A DNA stretch of 64,000 nucleotides from Rubrivivax sp. (GTDB lineage Bacteria > Pseudomonadota > Gammaproteobacteria > Burkholderiales > Burkholderiaceae_C): assembly GCA_027485165.1 (NCBI GenBank), contig JAIXRN010000056.1, forward strand, positions 124,001-188,000, read 5' to 3'. The notes beneath the pieces are model-generated. The model saw only the letters and a list, made by a program, of their open reading frames with translations. It was not told the DNA's origin and did not search any database. Below are positions 28,078 to 36,422 of this stretch, piece after piece (position 1 is the first letter of the stretch; each line of letters begins with the position of its first letter). The position numbers and the translations under genes were made by a program.

Positions 28078-29016
28078 TCAGCCGAACTTCAGCTTCGCGT
28101 CCTTGTCCCACAACCCCCAGAAGGCGCCCACGTCGCCTTCTGCGCCCACTTTCCAGGCCTCGTCGAAGGCTGCGAAGTGGAACCACTCGATGCCTTCGCT
28201 TTCGGCCCAGGCGGCGGTGTCGACGAAGTACTGCATGGCCGCCTCGTGGCCGGGCACGGCGGCGTGGAAAGCGCTGCCCTGGTCAGGCCAGCCGGTTTCG
28301 CTGATCAGCACGCGCTTGCCGGGGGCGGCGGCGCGGGTCTTGGCCAGCATGCGCTGCATGTAGGGCAGCGCCTGGTCGCGCGGGCAGCCTTCCCAGAAGG
28401 GGTAGCAGTTCGTCATCACCACATCGCAGGCTGCGGTCACGCGCGGGTGCTTTTCGAACAGGAAGTAGGCGTCGACATAGCCCACCGGCACGCCCGGCAG
28501 CGCCTGCTTCACGCGTTCGATGCAGGCGATCAGTTCGTCTTCGCCCAGGTCTTCGCGCAGCAGCACTTCGTTGCCCACGGCCACGATGTCGGCATGGCCG
28601 GCTTTGGCCACGGCGATGACGCCTTGCAGTTCGCGTTCGTTGATCTCGGCGTCGGTGCCCAGCCAGGCGCCCACCAGCGTCTTCAGGCCCAGCGCGTGGG
28701 CGATGGCGGGCGTCTGTTCATGGCCGTCGGTGCAGGAAAAGCTGCGCACCCAGTGCGCGTGCGGCTGCACGATGGCCAGCCGTTCGCGGATCTGTGCGGC
28801 GCTGACCTGAGAACCCGGCTGCTGGCCTTCCAGATACGGGCTAAAGCACAGGCCGTGCACGCCGCGCGCCAGGGTGGCGCGGAAGGCTTCGTCCAGGCGC
28901 GCGCGCTCGGCCGGCGGCAGGGCCGGCGGGGGTGCGGTGACGGGCTGCACACCTGGCTGAAACGTGCTGCCGCTGCCGCGCTCGTTGCCGGGCGGGGTGG
29001 GGTGGGGTCGGCTCAT
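28078..29016 (-). CDS. GH17 glucan hydrolase, stand-alone, cytoplasmic
   Basis: A 312-residue GH17 enzyme without a signal peptide. Acid/base Glu150 is in VAVGNEVLL and nucleophile Glu240 in LISETGWPDQ. It is clearly paralogous to the C-terminal half of the transporter fusion: compare GLCFSPYLEGQQPG, WVRSFSCTDGHEQTPAIA and NCYPFWEG. A 35-residue Pro-rich N-terminus precedes the domain. The ATG at 29016 is the natural start. It is the last gene of the GH1-GH16-GH17 minus-strand operon and converges on the fusion gene, so the two paralogous domains face each other tail-to-tail. It probably trims imported oligosaccharides. Confidence 0.85.
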   Translation of the reverse strand: MSRPHPTPPGNERGSGSTFQPGVQPVTAPPPALPPAERARLDEAFRATLARGVHGLCFSPYLEGQQPGSQVSAAQIRERLAIVQPHAHWVRSFSCTDGHEQTPAIAHALGLKTLVGAWLGTDAEINERELQGVIAVAKAGHADIVAVGNEVLLREDLGEDELIACIERVKQALPGVPVGYVDAYFLFEKHPRVTAACDVVMTNCYPFWEGCPRDQALPYMQRMLAKTRAAAPGKRVLISETGWPDQGSAFHAAVPGHEAAMQYFVDTAAWAESEGIEWFHFAAFDEAWKVGAEGDVGAFWGLWDKDAKLKFG

Positions 29017-29090
29017 GGGCTTGTCTCCGCGGGATGTTCTTGTCGTTGGGCTTGATGGCCTTATGGCCTTATGGCTAGTAGGCCGGGCCT

Positions 29091-30008
29091 CTACAGCCGG
29101 CGCTCGGCCACGTGGCCAGGCTCCCAGGGCATCACGCCCGGGCCGCGCGCGGCGGCGGGGCCATAGCCGCCCTGTCTGTCGTAGACGCGCACGTAGTCCA
29201 CTACCAACTCGGCCGGGAAGGGTGTCTGCGGGTTCGGGTGGCCTGGGAAGTTGCCGCCCACGGCCACGTTCATCAGCAGGTAGAAGGGCTGGTCGAAAGG
29301 TGCCGGCCACGGGTTCAGATCGGCTTCCGATGCCGCTTCCACGCCCTGCCCGCCTTCGAGCCGGCTGCTGCTCCACCAGTGGCGGTAGGTGCAGGTCTGC
29401 ACTTCGTCGACGAAGAAGCGGATCTCGCCCGGTTCCCATTCCACGGCGTAGGTGTGCCAGTCCGACACCTGGCTGCCGCCTGGCAGCCGGTGCGTGGTGG
29501 TGATGAGCGAGCGCCGGGGATAGGACGAACCGAAGTGCAGGCTGTTCAGCACTTCATGCGGTTCCTCGCCCACGATTTCCATCAGGTCGATCTCGCCGCT
29601 GGCGGCCCAGCCGCCGTAATGGTCGTCCACCGGCAGCATCCAGATCGCCGGCCACAGGCCCTTGCCCCAGGGCACGCGCGCGCGCACTTCCACGCGGCCG
29701 TACAGCTTGCTGAACAGCACCCGGCCGTCGCGTGCCTTGGTCTTCAGCCGCGCCGACGTGTAGCCGCAGCCATGCAGCGGCGCCTTCACGGCGCGGATGA
29801 ACAGGCAGCTGTCGCGCAGCTGCACGTTTTCGGGGTCGCCGGTGTAGTACTGCAGTTCCTCGTTGCCCCAGCCCGGCACCCACTGGTGCACGCGGTAGTC
29901 GTAGAAACCGTTGCCGAGGTCGAAGTCCCATTTGCTGCGGTCGATGGCGCTGCCTTCGAACTCGTCTTGCCAGACCAGGGTCCAGCCAGGGCGTTGGTGT
30001 GCGTTCAT
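29091..30008 (-). CDS. GH16 beta-1,3-glucanase (laminarinase type) lacking a signal peptide
   Basis: A 305-residue GH16 jelly-roll enzyme. The catalytic signature GEIDLMEIVG provides nucleophile Glu139, Asp141 and acid/base Glu144. Other landmarks of bacterial laminarinases are LVWQDEFEGSAIDRSKW, GWGNEELQYYTG, and YAVEWEPGEIRFFVD. The whole length is the catalytic domain with no CBM. The N-terminus MNAHQRPGWTLVWQ leaves no room for a signal peptide, which is odd because most GH16 laminarinases are secreted. The open frame extends upstream, but that text is only GH1 antisense overlap. It lies between GH1 and GH17 in the operon. A cytoplasmic role on imported oligosaccharides is inferred. Confidence 0.88.
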   Translation of the reverse strand: MNAHQRPGWTLVWQDEFEGSAIDRSKWDFDLGNGFYDYRVHQWVPGWGNEELQYYTGDPENVQLRDSCLFIRAVKAPLHGCGYTSARLKTKARDGRVLFSKLYGRVEVRARVPWGKGLWPAIWMLPVDDHYGGWAASGEIDLMEIVGEEPHEVLNSLHFGSSYPRRSLITTTHRLPGGSQVSDWHTYAVEWEPGEIRFFVDEVQTCTYRHWWSSSRLEGGQGVEAASEADLNPWPAPFDQPFYLLMNVAVGGNFPGHPNPQTPFPAELVVDYVRVYDRQGGYGPAAARGPGVMPWEPGHVAERRL

Positions 30009-30070
30009 GGGTTGGCGGTGGGGTGACGGTGGCAAGGCGGGCCTGCGGCCCGGGGCTGGCGGATCGCAGA

Positions 30071-31450
30071 TCAGGCCGCGGCCGCGGCCACCGGTGCGCG
30101 CTGGGCGTGCTGGGCCTGCAGGAAGTCGCGGTACCAGAGGTAGCTGTCCTTGGGTGTGCGCTGCAGCGTGGCGTAGTCCACGTGCACGATGCCGAAGCGC
30201 TTGGCGTAGCCCGATGCCCATTCGAAGTTGTCCATCAGGCTCCAGACCATGTAGCCCACCATGGGCACGCCCTGGGCCAGCGCGTCGCCCACCGCGGCGA
30301 TGTGGCTGGCGATGTAGTCGGTGCGTTCCTGGTCGTGCACGCGCGGGCCGGCGTCGGTCTGCACCAGGGTGTCCTGGAAGGCAGCGCCGTTCTCCTTCAC
30401 GTACAGCGGCGGCAGCTGCCAGTCGCGGTGCATGCGCAGCAGCAGTTCGGTCAGGCCTTCGGGCACGATTTCCCAGCCCATGTCCGTCAGCGGCTTGCCG
30501 CCCTGGTGCACGTTCCAGGCGCCGCTGGCGCTGACCACGCCGCGGGTGTAGTAATTGACGCCGAGGAAGTCCATGGGCGTGGCGATGATGTCCATGTCGC
30601 CGGGCTGCACCTGCGGGGCGTCGCTGCCCAGGTGCTGCCACACGTCTTCGGGGTACTGGCCCTTGAACAGCGGGTCCATGTACCAGCGCACCGAACGGCC
30701 GTCTTCCAGGCGCGCGGCGGCCGCGTCTTCAGGGCTGCTGGTGGCCGGGCCGATGGGCGACAGGTTCAGCACGATGCCCAGCCGCGCCGGGCAGCCGTCG
30801 GCGCGCAGGGCCTGCAGCGCCAGGCCGTGGCTCAACAGCAGGTGGTGCGCCACCTGCATGGCGGTACCGCGGTGGCGCTGGCCGGGCGCGAAGATGCCGT
30901 GTTCATGGCCCAGCACCGCCATCACCCAGGGTTCGTTGTGGGTGGTGATGCTGACCACGCGGTGGCCCAGACGCGCTGCTGCCAGCCGGGCGTAGTCGAC
31001 GAAGCGGTGCACGGTCTCGCGCGCCGCCCAGCCGCCCTGGTCCTGCAGCGCCTGCGGCAGGTCCCAGTGGTTCAGCGTGAGGTAGGGCTTGATGCCGCGG
31101 CGGATCAGCCCGTCCACCAGCCGTTCGTAGAAGGCCATACCGGCTTCGTTCACGGGGCCGCTGCCGCTGGGCTGCACGCGCGGCCAGCTCATCGAAAAGC
31201 GATAGGCGTCCACGCCCAGGCCGGCGATCAGGTCCAGGTCGGATTCCAGCCGGTGGTAGTGGTCGCAGGCCAGGTCGCCGTTGGACCCGTCGGCGATCGC
31301 GCCGGGCTGGCGGCAGAAGCGGTCCCAGATCGATTCGCCCCTGCCGTCGGCCTGCGCTGCGCCTTCGATCTGGAAGGCGCTGGTGGCCACCCCCCAGACG
31401 AAATCTGGCGGAAACGGGTGCTGGGGATGCAGGGGGACGGGTGAGTTCAT
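30071..31450 (-). CDS. GH1 beta-glucosidase
   Basis: A 459-residue family GH1 enzyme that releases glucose from the ends of beta-linked oligosaccharides with retention. The N-terminal signature FPPDFVWGVATSAFQIEGA is followed by acid/base Glu173 in THNEPW and nucleophile Glu353 in YVKENGAAF. SLMDNFEWASGYAKRFGIVHVDY completes the active site (aglycone/glycone pocket). Length is typical of bacterial GH1 (about 450). No signal peptide, so cytoplasmic. First gene of the minus-strand operon; a LacI-type operator lies 139 bp upstream. It would complete degradation of laminari-oligosaccharides to glucose. Confidence 0.95.
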   Translation of the reverse strand: MNSPVPLHPQHPFPPDFVWGVATSAFQIEGAAQADGRGESIWDRFCRQPGAIADGSNGDLACDHYHRLESDLDLIAGLGVDAYRFSMSWPRVQPSGSGPVNEAGMAFYERLVDGLIRRGIKPYLTLNHWDLPQALQDQGGWAARETVHRFVDYARLAAARLGHRVVSITTHNEPWVMAVLGHEHGIFAPGQRHRGTAMQVAHHLLLSHGLALQALRADGCPARLGIVLNLSPIGPATSSPEDAAAARLEDGRSVRWYMDPLFKGQYPEDVWQHLGSDAPQVQPGDMDIIATPMDFLGVNYYTRGVVSASGAWNVHQGGKPLTDMGWEIVPEGLTELLLRMHRDWQLPPLYVKENGAAFQDTLVQTDAGPRVHDQERTDYIASHIAAVGDALAQGVPMVGYMVWSLMDNFEWASGYAKRFGIVHVDYATLQRTPKDSYLWYRDFLQAQHAQRAPVAAAAA

Positions 31451-31588
31451 GGGCGACGGTGGGCGGCAGTGCTGGCCGCGCGGCTGCACGGCGAGCCTGT
31501 TGAACGGCGCAAGCACCTTCCAGACCATGGCCGGGCTTGCCGCCCTGCGCCGCCTGCCTGTGGGCCTGCCCAGGCACTTTTGCCAGCG

Positions 31589-31608
31589 TTTTGAAAGCGC
31601 TTTCAAAA
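31589..31608. promoter_or_regulatory. LacI-type operator between lacI-family gene and GH1
   Basis: The 20-bp palindrome TTTTGAAAGCGCTTTCAAAA is the longest of the three copies. It lies in the 225-bp gap between the regulator gene (ending 31676) and the GH1 gene (starting 31450), so it can control the GH1-GH16-GH17 operon. Identity with the sites at 20840 and 20954 marks all three as one regulon. Confidence 0.88.
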
Positions 31609-31675
31609 GTCGTGGCGAGTGTGCTTGCAGCCCTGTCGGCTGTCAACCGGGGATAAAGCCGGGGTCAGGCCGGGG

Positions 31676-32737
31676 TTAGGCCGGAGGCCGGGTGCTTTCG
31701 CGCAGGATCAGGTGCGGCGGCGGCAGCACGGGCGCGGGTTCGGCACCCGCCAGCAGCTGCAGCATGGCCTGCGCGGCCAGGCGGCCGAGCTCGTGCACGG
31801 GGTGGTGCACGGTGGTCAGCGGCGGCGTGGAATAGACCGCCGTGGCCAGGTCGTCGAAGCCCACCAGCGAGACATCTTCCGGCACGCGCAGCCCACGCCG
31901 GTGCAAGCCCAGGCGAGCACCGAAGGCCATCTGGTCGTTCGACGCGAACACGGCCGTGAAGGGCGTGCCACTGTCGGTCAGGCGCTCGATGGCGGCCAGG
32001 CCGCTGGCTTCGGTGAAGTCGCCTGCCAGTTCCAGCGCCGGCACCGCTGGCACCCTGGCCGCCGCCAGCGCCTTGCGGTAGCCCCGCAGGCGCTGCTTGC
32101 CGTCGGGGTGCTTCAGGTCGCCGCAGATGAAGGCAATGCGGCGGTGCCCCAGGGCCAGCAAGTGCTGCGTGGCCAGGCGCGCGCCTTCTTCGTTGTCGTA
32201 GTCCAGCGCCACCAGGCCCGGGGCGCGCAGGCTGCGGCCCGTCACCACCACCGGCAGTTCCTGCGCCATGGTGCTGAGCGCCGCGTCGCTCAGCCGGCCG
32301 GTGAGCACGATCATGCCGTCCACCCGGCGCGAGCGCAGCGCGTCGATGCAGCGCGCTTCCTGCGCGGCCGACCACTGCCCGCTGACGAACAGCGCGCTGT
32401 AGCCGGCCGGCGTCAGGGCTTCTTCGATGCCGCGCAAGGCGCTGCCGTAAAACGGGCTGTCGATGGCCTGGGTGACGACGCCGATGCTCAGCGTGCGCCC
32501 GCCCGCCAGGCCGCGCGCCACCGGGTTGGGCACGTAGCCCAGGCGGGCGATGGCAGCGTCGACCGCGGCGCGCTTGTCGGCGCTGACGATGGCCGTGCCG
32601 TTCAGGATGCGCGACACCGAAGCCGCCGACACACCCGCGGCTTCGGCCACCATTTCCAGCGTCACGCGGCCCGCGGCCTGCCCTGTCCACCGGCCCTTGC
32701 CGCCATCCTTGCCCCCGCGCGCCGTCTGCCCCGCCAT
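31676..32737 (-). CDS. LacI-family transcriptional regulator of the glucan locus
   Basis: A 353-residue regulator. The helix-turn-helix is at about residues 26-48 (VTLEMVAEAAGVSAASVSRI) with hinge motif ARGLAGGRT. A periplasmic-binding-protein-like effector domain follows (SIGVVTQAIDSPFYGS, FASNDQMAFGA, SLVGFDDLATAVYSTPPLTT). A 25-residue Gly/Lys-rich extension precedes the HTH. The ATG at 32737 is preferred; a TTG two codons upstream is also possible. Three palindromes with the CG-centred core expected for this family occur next to the glycosidase genes. The effector is probably a laminari-oligosaccharide or glucose derivative. Confidence 0.92.
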   Translation of the reverse strand: MAGQTARGGKDGGKGRWTGQAAGRVTLEMVAEAAGVSAASVSRILNGTAIVSADKRAAVDAAIARLGYVPNPVARGLAGGRTLSIGVVTQAIDSPFYGSALRGIEEALTPAGYSALFVSGQWSAAQEARCIDALRSRRVDGMIVLTGRLSDAALSTMAQELPVVVTGRSLRAPGLVALDYDNEEGARLATQHLLALGHRRIAFICGDLKHPDGKQRLRGYRKALAAARVPAVPALELAGDFTEASGLAAIERLTDSGTPFTAVFASNDQMAFGARLGLHRRGLRVPEDVSLVGFDDLATAVYSTPPLTTVHHPVHELGRLAAQAMLQLLAGAEPAPVLPPPHLILRESTRPPA

Positions 32738-32868
32738 TGCCAAGACCCCCTTCCATGCGGCACAAGCACGCCTTGCAGCGCCGGCCTGCAGCCTGGTGCA
32801 CCAAGTCTACGGGGCATGCACCAGCCCGGCCCGGCGCGGCACCTCGCGGCAACCCGGTTGAGGGGGCG

Positions 32869-34101
32869 TTAACGCTCCCTGAACGCTTCCTGGCTCTTCA
32901 GCATCGGCCGCAGCATGAAGCCCAGCACCGACCGCTGGCCGGTGCGGATTTCCACCTGCCCGGTCATGCCCGGCAGCACGGGCAGCGCTTTGCCACCCGC
33001 CTGCAGGGTGGCGCCGTCGGCCTGCACCATGGCGCGGTAGTAAGTGCCCTCGGAAGTGGCGGCCTGGTCGGTGTCGCCCAGGGCGTCGGGGCTGATGGAG
33101 TAGACCTTGCCCTTCAGGCCGCCGTAGACCGTGTATTCGTAGGCCGACAGCTTGATCTCCACCACCTGCCCCACGCGCACGAAGCCGATGTCGGCCGGCT
33201 TCACGCGCGCTTCTACCAGCACGCGCGGGCCCAGGGGTAGCAGTTCCATCACCGGCGCGCCCGGGGCCACCACGCCGCCGATGGTGTTGCTGCGGATCTG
33301 CTTGACCACGCCGCGCACCGGCGATGTGAGCGTGGTGCGCCTGAGCATGTCGTCGCGCACCACCAGCTGCTCTTCCAGCAGGGCCAGTTCGGTGCGCACG
33401 CGCACCAGTTCGCTGGCCGCGTCCTGACGGAAGCGGTTCACGCGTTCCTGCGCCTGCAGGTTCAGGTCATTGACCTGGCGGCGCAGGCGCATGACCTCGA
33501 CTTCGCTCATCAGGCCCTTGGCCGACATGGTCTCGGCCACGACCAGTTCTCGCTGCACCAGGCCCACGCTGCGACGCGTGCTGGCCACGGCTTCTTCCAC
33601 CCCGCGCAGCCGGGCTTCATAGCTTTCGGTTTCGCCCTGCACGATGGCCCTGGCCGCCAGCACCTCGGGCGGGAAAGCCAGCGCCTTGCCGCCGGCTTCG
33701 GCCTGCAGCCGCGCCACCGCGGCCTTCAGCGCCAGGCGCTTGGCCTGGCCTTCGGCCTGTTGGGCTTCGAAGCGCGTGGGGTCCAGCACGGCCAGGGGCT
33801 GGCCGGGGCTGACCTGCTGCCCTTCGCGCACCATCACCTGGCGCAGGATGCCGCCTTCCAGGCTGGCGATGACCTGTTCACGCCCGTCGGGCACCACGCG
33901 GCCGCTGGCGCGGGTGACGATGTCCACCTGAGTCACCGCCGCCCAGCCGATGGCCAGCAACAGCACCAGCAGCATCAGGTAGACCGCATACATGGCCGCG
34001 GGCGCGGCTTCCACCACCTGCGCGCCGCCCACGGCGCTGATGAAGGGCACGTCGCTGCGCTGCAGCTCGGGCCTGCGCGAGCCACGGCCGAAGATCTTCA
34101 C
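32869..34101 (-). CDS. Type I secretion membrane fusion protein (HlyD/LapC family)
   Basis: A 410-residue periplasmic adaptor. A cytoplasmic N-terminus is followed by one TM helix (AVYLMLLVLLLAIGWAAVTQ, about residues 39-58). A biotinyl-lipoyl-like domain (REQVIASLEGGILRQVMVREG) comes next, then a long coiled coil, and the second half of the lipoyl domain (VRGVVKQIRSNTIGGVVAPG). The beta-barrel region ends the protein. It links the inner-membrane ABC exporter to a TolC-like channel, which is not encoded here. It overlaps the ABC gene by 4 nt. Length and architecture match LapC-type adaptors for large adhesins. Confidence 0.9.
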   Translation of the reverse strand: MKIFGRGSRRPELQRSDVPFISAVGGAQVVEAAPAAMYAVYLMLLVLLLAIGWAAVTQVDIVTRASGRVVPDGREQVIASLEGGILRQVMVREGQQVSPGQPLAVLDPTRFEAQQAEGQAKRLALKAAVARLQAEAGGKALAFPPEVLAARAIVQGETESYEARLRGVEEAVASTRRSVGLVQRELVVAETMSAKGLMSEVEVMRLRRQVNDLNLQAQERVNRFRQDAASELVRVRTELALLEEQLVVRDDMLRRTTLTSPVRGVVKQIRSNTIGGVVAPGAPVMELLPLGPRVLVEARVKPADIGFVRVGQVVEIKLSAYEYTVYGGLKGKVYSISPDALGDTDQAATSEGTYYRAMVQADGATLQAGGKALPVLPGMTGQVEIRTGQRSVLGFMLRPMLKSQEAFRER

Positions 34102-36413
34102 AGCGCAGCCTGCCGTTCCTGCGGCTGCATGCTGGGGTGCTGCACCACGTTCGTGGCTGGCGCGGCACCCGGGGGCTTGGCGGCACCGGACAGCGCAGCC
34201 AGCACCTGCATCTTGGGCCCGTCCATCACCAGCCGGCCAGCGTCCACCACCACGATGCGGTTCACCAGTTCCAGCACCGCCGGGCGGTGCGTGACCACGA
34301 TCAGGGTGCAGTCACCGCAGGCCGTCTTCAGCTGGCGCAGGAAGGCGACTTCGCTCTGCGCGTCCATCGAACTGGTGGGCTCGTCCATCAGCAGCACCTG
34401 GGGCTTCATCACCAGGCAGCGCGCCAGCGCCACCAGCTGGCGCTGGCCGCCGGACAGCAGGCTGCCGGCTTCGCCCACCGGCAATTCCCAGCCCTGCGGG
34501 TGGCTGGTCACCAGGCGGTCCAGGCCTGTCAGGCGCGCCACTTCGGCCAGGCGGCCGGCGTCCGCGCCGGCGCGGTCCAGCAGCACGTTGTCGCGCAGCG
34601 TACCGCTGAACAGGCGCGGGTCCTGGCTGACGAAGCCCACACGCGCGCGGTAGTCGGCCGGGTCGATCTGGCGCAGGTCCATGCCGTCGGCTTCCACCAT
34701 GCCTTCGCTGGGCAGGTACAGGCCCGCCAGCAGGCGCAGGATGGTGCTCTTGCCCGAACCGATGCGCCCCAGGATGGCCACGCGTTCACCGGCGGCAAAG
34801 CGCAGCGTGACGTTCTTCAGCACGCGCGGCCCGCCGCCGGGCGTGGCCTGCGTCGCCCCACTGCCGGCGATGGCCTGGCTGGGGTAGCTGAACGATGCGT
34901 CCACCAGGCCCAGCGCGCCGCTCAAATCACGCCGCGGCACGTAGGTCTTGCCGGGTTCCCGGTCCAGCGGCTGCTGCATCACGTGGTCCAGTGCGCGCAT
35001 GGCGGCGCGTGCGCCCTGGTAGCGCGTGGCCAGCTGCACCACGCTGGCCAGCGGAGCCACGGCGCGGGAAGCGAACATCACCGCGGCCACCAGCGCCCCG
35101 GCTGTGAGCTGCTTGTCGGCGATCAGGAACACGCCCGCAATCAGCATCACGATGGTGATGAGCTGCTGCGACACGACGGAAATGTTCATCGTCAGCGCGC
35201 TGATCTTGCGCGAACGCAGCATCGCTTCGGCCGCGGCGGCGGTGGACGCCTCGTAGCGCCGCAGGAAGCGGCCCTGCGCGCCCGCGGCCTTCAGGTCTTC
35301 CAGCCCGTCCACGGCTTCCACCAGCACGCCGTGCAGGTCGGCCAGTTCGGCCTGGTGGCTGTTCATGGCGCGGCGCAGGCTGCCCTGGATCAGCACCGAC
35401 ATCAGCAGCAGCAGCGGGATCGCGATCACCAGCACCCAGCCCAGCGGCCCGGCGATGACGAAGGTCATGGCCACGAACACCAGGATGAAGGGCAGGTCCG
35501 ACAGCGCCGACAGCGTGGCCGAGGCAAAGAATTCCCGCACCTGTTCCACCTGCGCCAGGTGGTGGGCATAGGCGCCACTGGACGTGGGCCGGTGTTCCAT
35601 GCGGATGCCCAGCGTCTGCCGGAACAGCGTGGCGCCGACGATCAGGTCGGCCTTGCGGCCGGCCATGTCGATCAGGTAGGCGCGCAGCTGGCGCGCCACT
35701 AGGTCCAGCACCAGGGCCAGCGCACTGGCCGTGGCCACCGCGGCCAGCGTGACGAAAGCCTGGTGCGGGATGACCTTGTCGAAGATGACCGAGGTGGCCA
35801 GCCCCGTCACCAGCGTCAGCATGTTCGACAGGAAGGCCGCCAGCAGCGCGCCGCGGTAGTAGGGCACGAAGCGGCGCAGCGTGCCCCAGAGCCAGTGGCT
35901 GCCGGGGTCGCGCAGCTCGGCCGCGTCCTGCCCCTGGCCGGTGGCTGGCGTGGGGATGGGCGTGGCCACCAGGGCCAGGCCGGTGTATTCGGGCGTCAGC
36001 TCGTCTTCGCTGGCGGTGCAGGCGTGGTGTTCGCGCCCGGGCATGACGATGTCATAGCGCCGCGCGTCGGCGGCATGCCGGGCCACGACGATGCAGGCAT
36101 CGCCTTCCTTCAGCAACAGCACCGCCGGTAGCAGCAAGGTGTGCAATTCGGCCAGCGGGCGCTGTACCAGGCCGGCGCTGTAGCCGGCCTGGCGCAGGGC
36201 CTGCAGGGCCTGGTCGGGCGCCAGGCGGGTGGGGCCGGTGGCGCTGCCGCCCGGGGTGGGCGAAGCCAGGCCAGATAGCAGCGATTCCGGCGTGCGCTCG
36301 CGGCCATGGTGGCGCGTCAGCCAGCTGATGGCGTGCGCCAGCGCGTCGTTGTCCACATCCCAGCCGGGGGGCATGGCGTCGGGCGCGGGGGTGGGCACGG
36401 CAGGGTCGTTCAT
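34098..36413 (-). CDS. Type I secretion ABC transporter (LapB-like, with degenerate C39 domain)
   Basis: A 771-residue fused ABC exporter. The N-terminal ~145 residues form a C39-peptidase-like domain (DNDALAHAISWLTRHHGRERTPES) that lacks the catalytic cysteine, as in HlyB/LapB-type transporters. A six-TM domain follows at about residues 180-480. The nucleotide-binding domain carries Walker A GRIGSGKST (about residue 549), signature LLSGGQRQ and Walker B VLLMDEPTSSMD. A 50-residue tail extends past the NBD. Such transporters export RTX-type proteins or large repeat adhesins. No candidate substrate is visible in the window. Operon: SPINDLY-type glycosyltransferase, this gene, HlyD. Confidence 0.9.
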   Translation of the reverse strand: MNDPAVPTPAPDAMPPGWDVDNDALAHAISWLTRHHGRERTPESLLSGLASPTPGGSATGPTRLAPDQALQALRQAGYSAGLVQRPLAELHTLLLPAVLLLKEGDACIVVARHAADARRYDIVMPGREHHACTASEDELTPEYTGLALVATPIPTPATGQGQDAAELRDPGSHWLWGTLRRFVPYYRGALLAAFLSNMLTLVTGLATSVIFDKVIPHQAFVTLAAVATASALALVLDLVARQLRAYLIDMAGRKADLIVGATLFRQTLGIRMEHRPTSSGAYAHHLAQVEQVREFFASATLSALSDLPFILVFVAMTFVIAGPLGWVLVIAIPLLLLMSVLIQGSLRRAMNSHQAELADLHGVLVEAVDGLEDLKAAGAQGRFLRRYEASTAAAAEAMLRSRKISALTMNISVVSQQLITIVMLIAGVFLIADKQLTAGALVAAVMFASRAVAPLASVVQLATRYQGARAAMRALDHVMQQPLDREPGKTYVPRRDLSGALGLVDASFSYPSQAIAGSGATQATPGGGPRVLKNVTLRFAAGERVAILGRIGSGKSTILRLLAGLYLPSEGMVEADGMDLRQIDPADYRARVGFVSQDPRLFSGTLRDNVLLDRAGADAGRLAEVARLTGLDRLVTSHPQGWELPVGEAGSLLSGGQRQLVALARCLVMKPQVLLMDEPTSSMDAQSEVAFLRQLKTACGDCTLIVVTHRPAVLELVNRIVVVDAGRLVMDGPKMQVLAALSGAAKPPGAAPATNVVQHPSMQPQERQAAL

Positions 36414-36422
36414 GCGCCTTCG

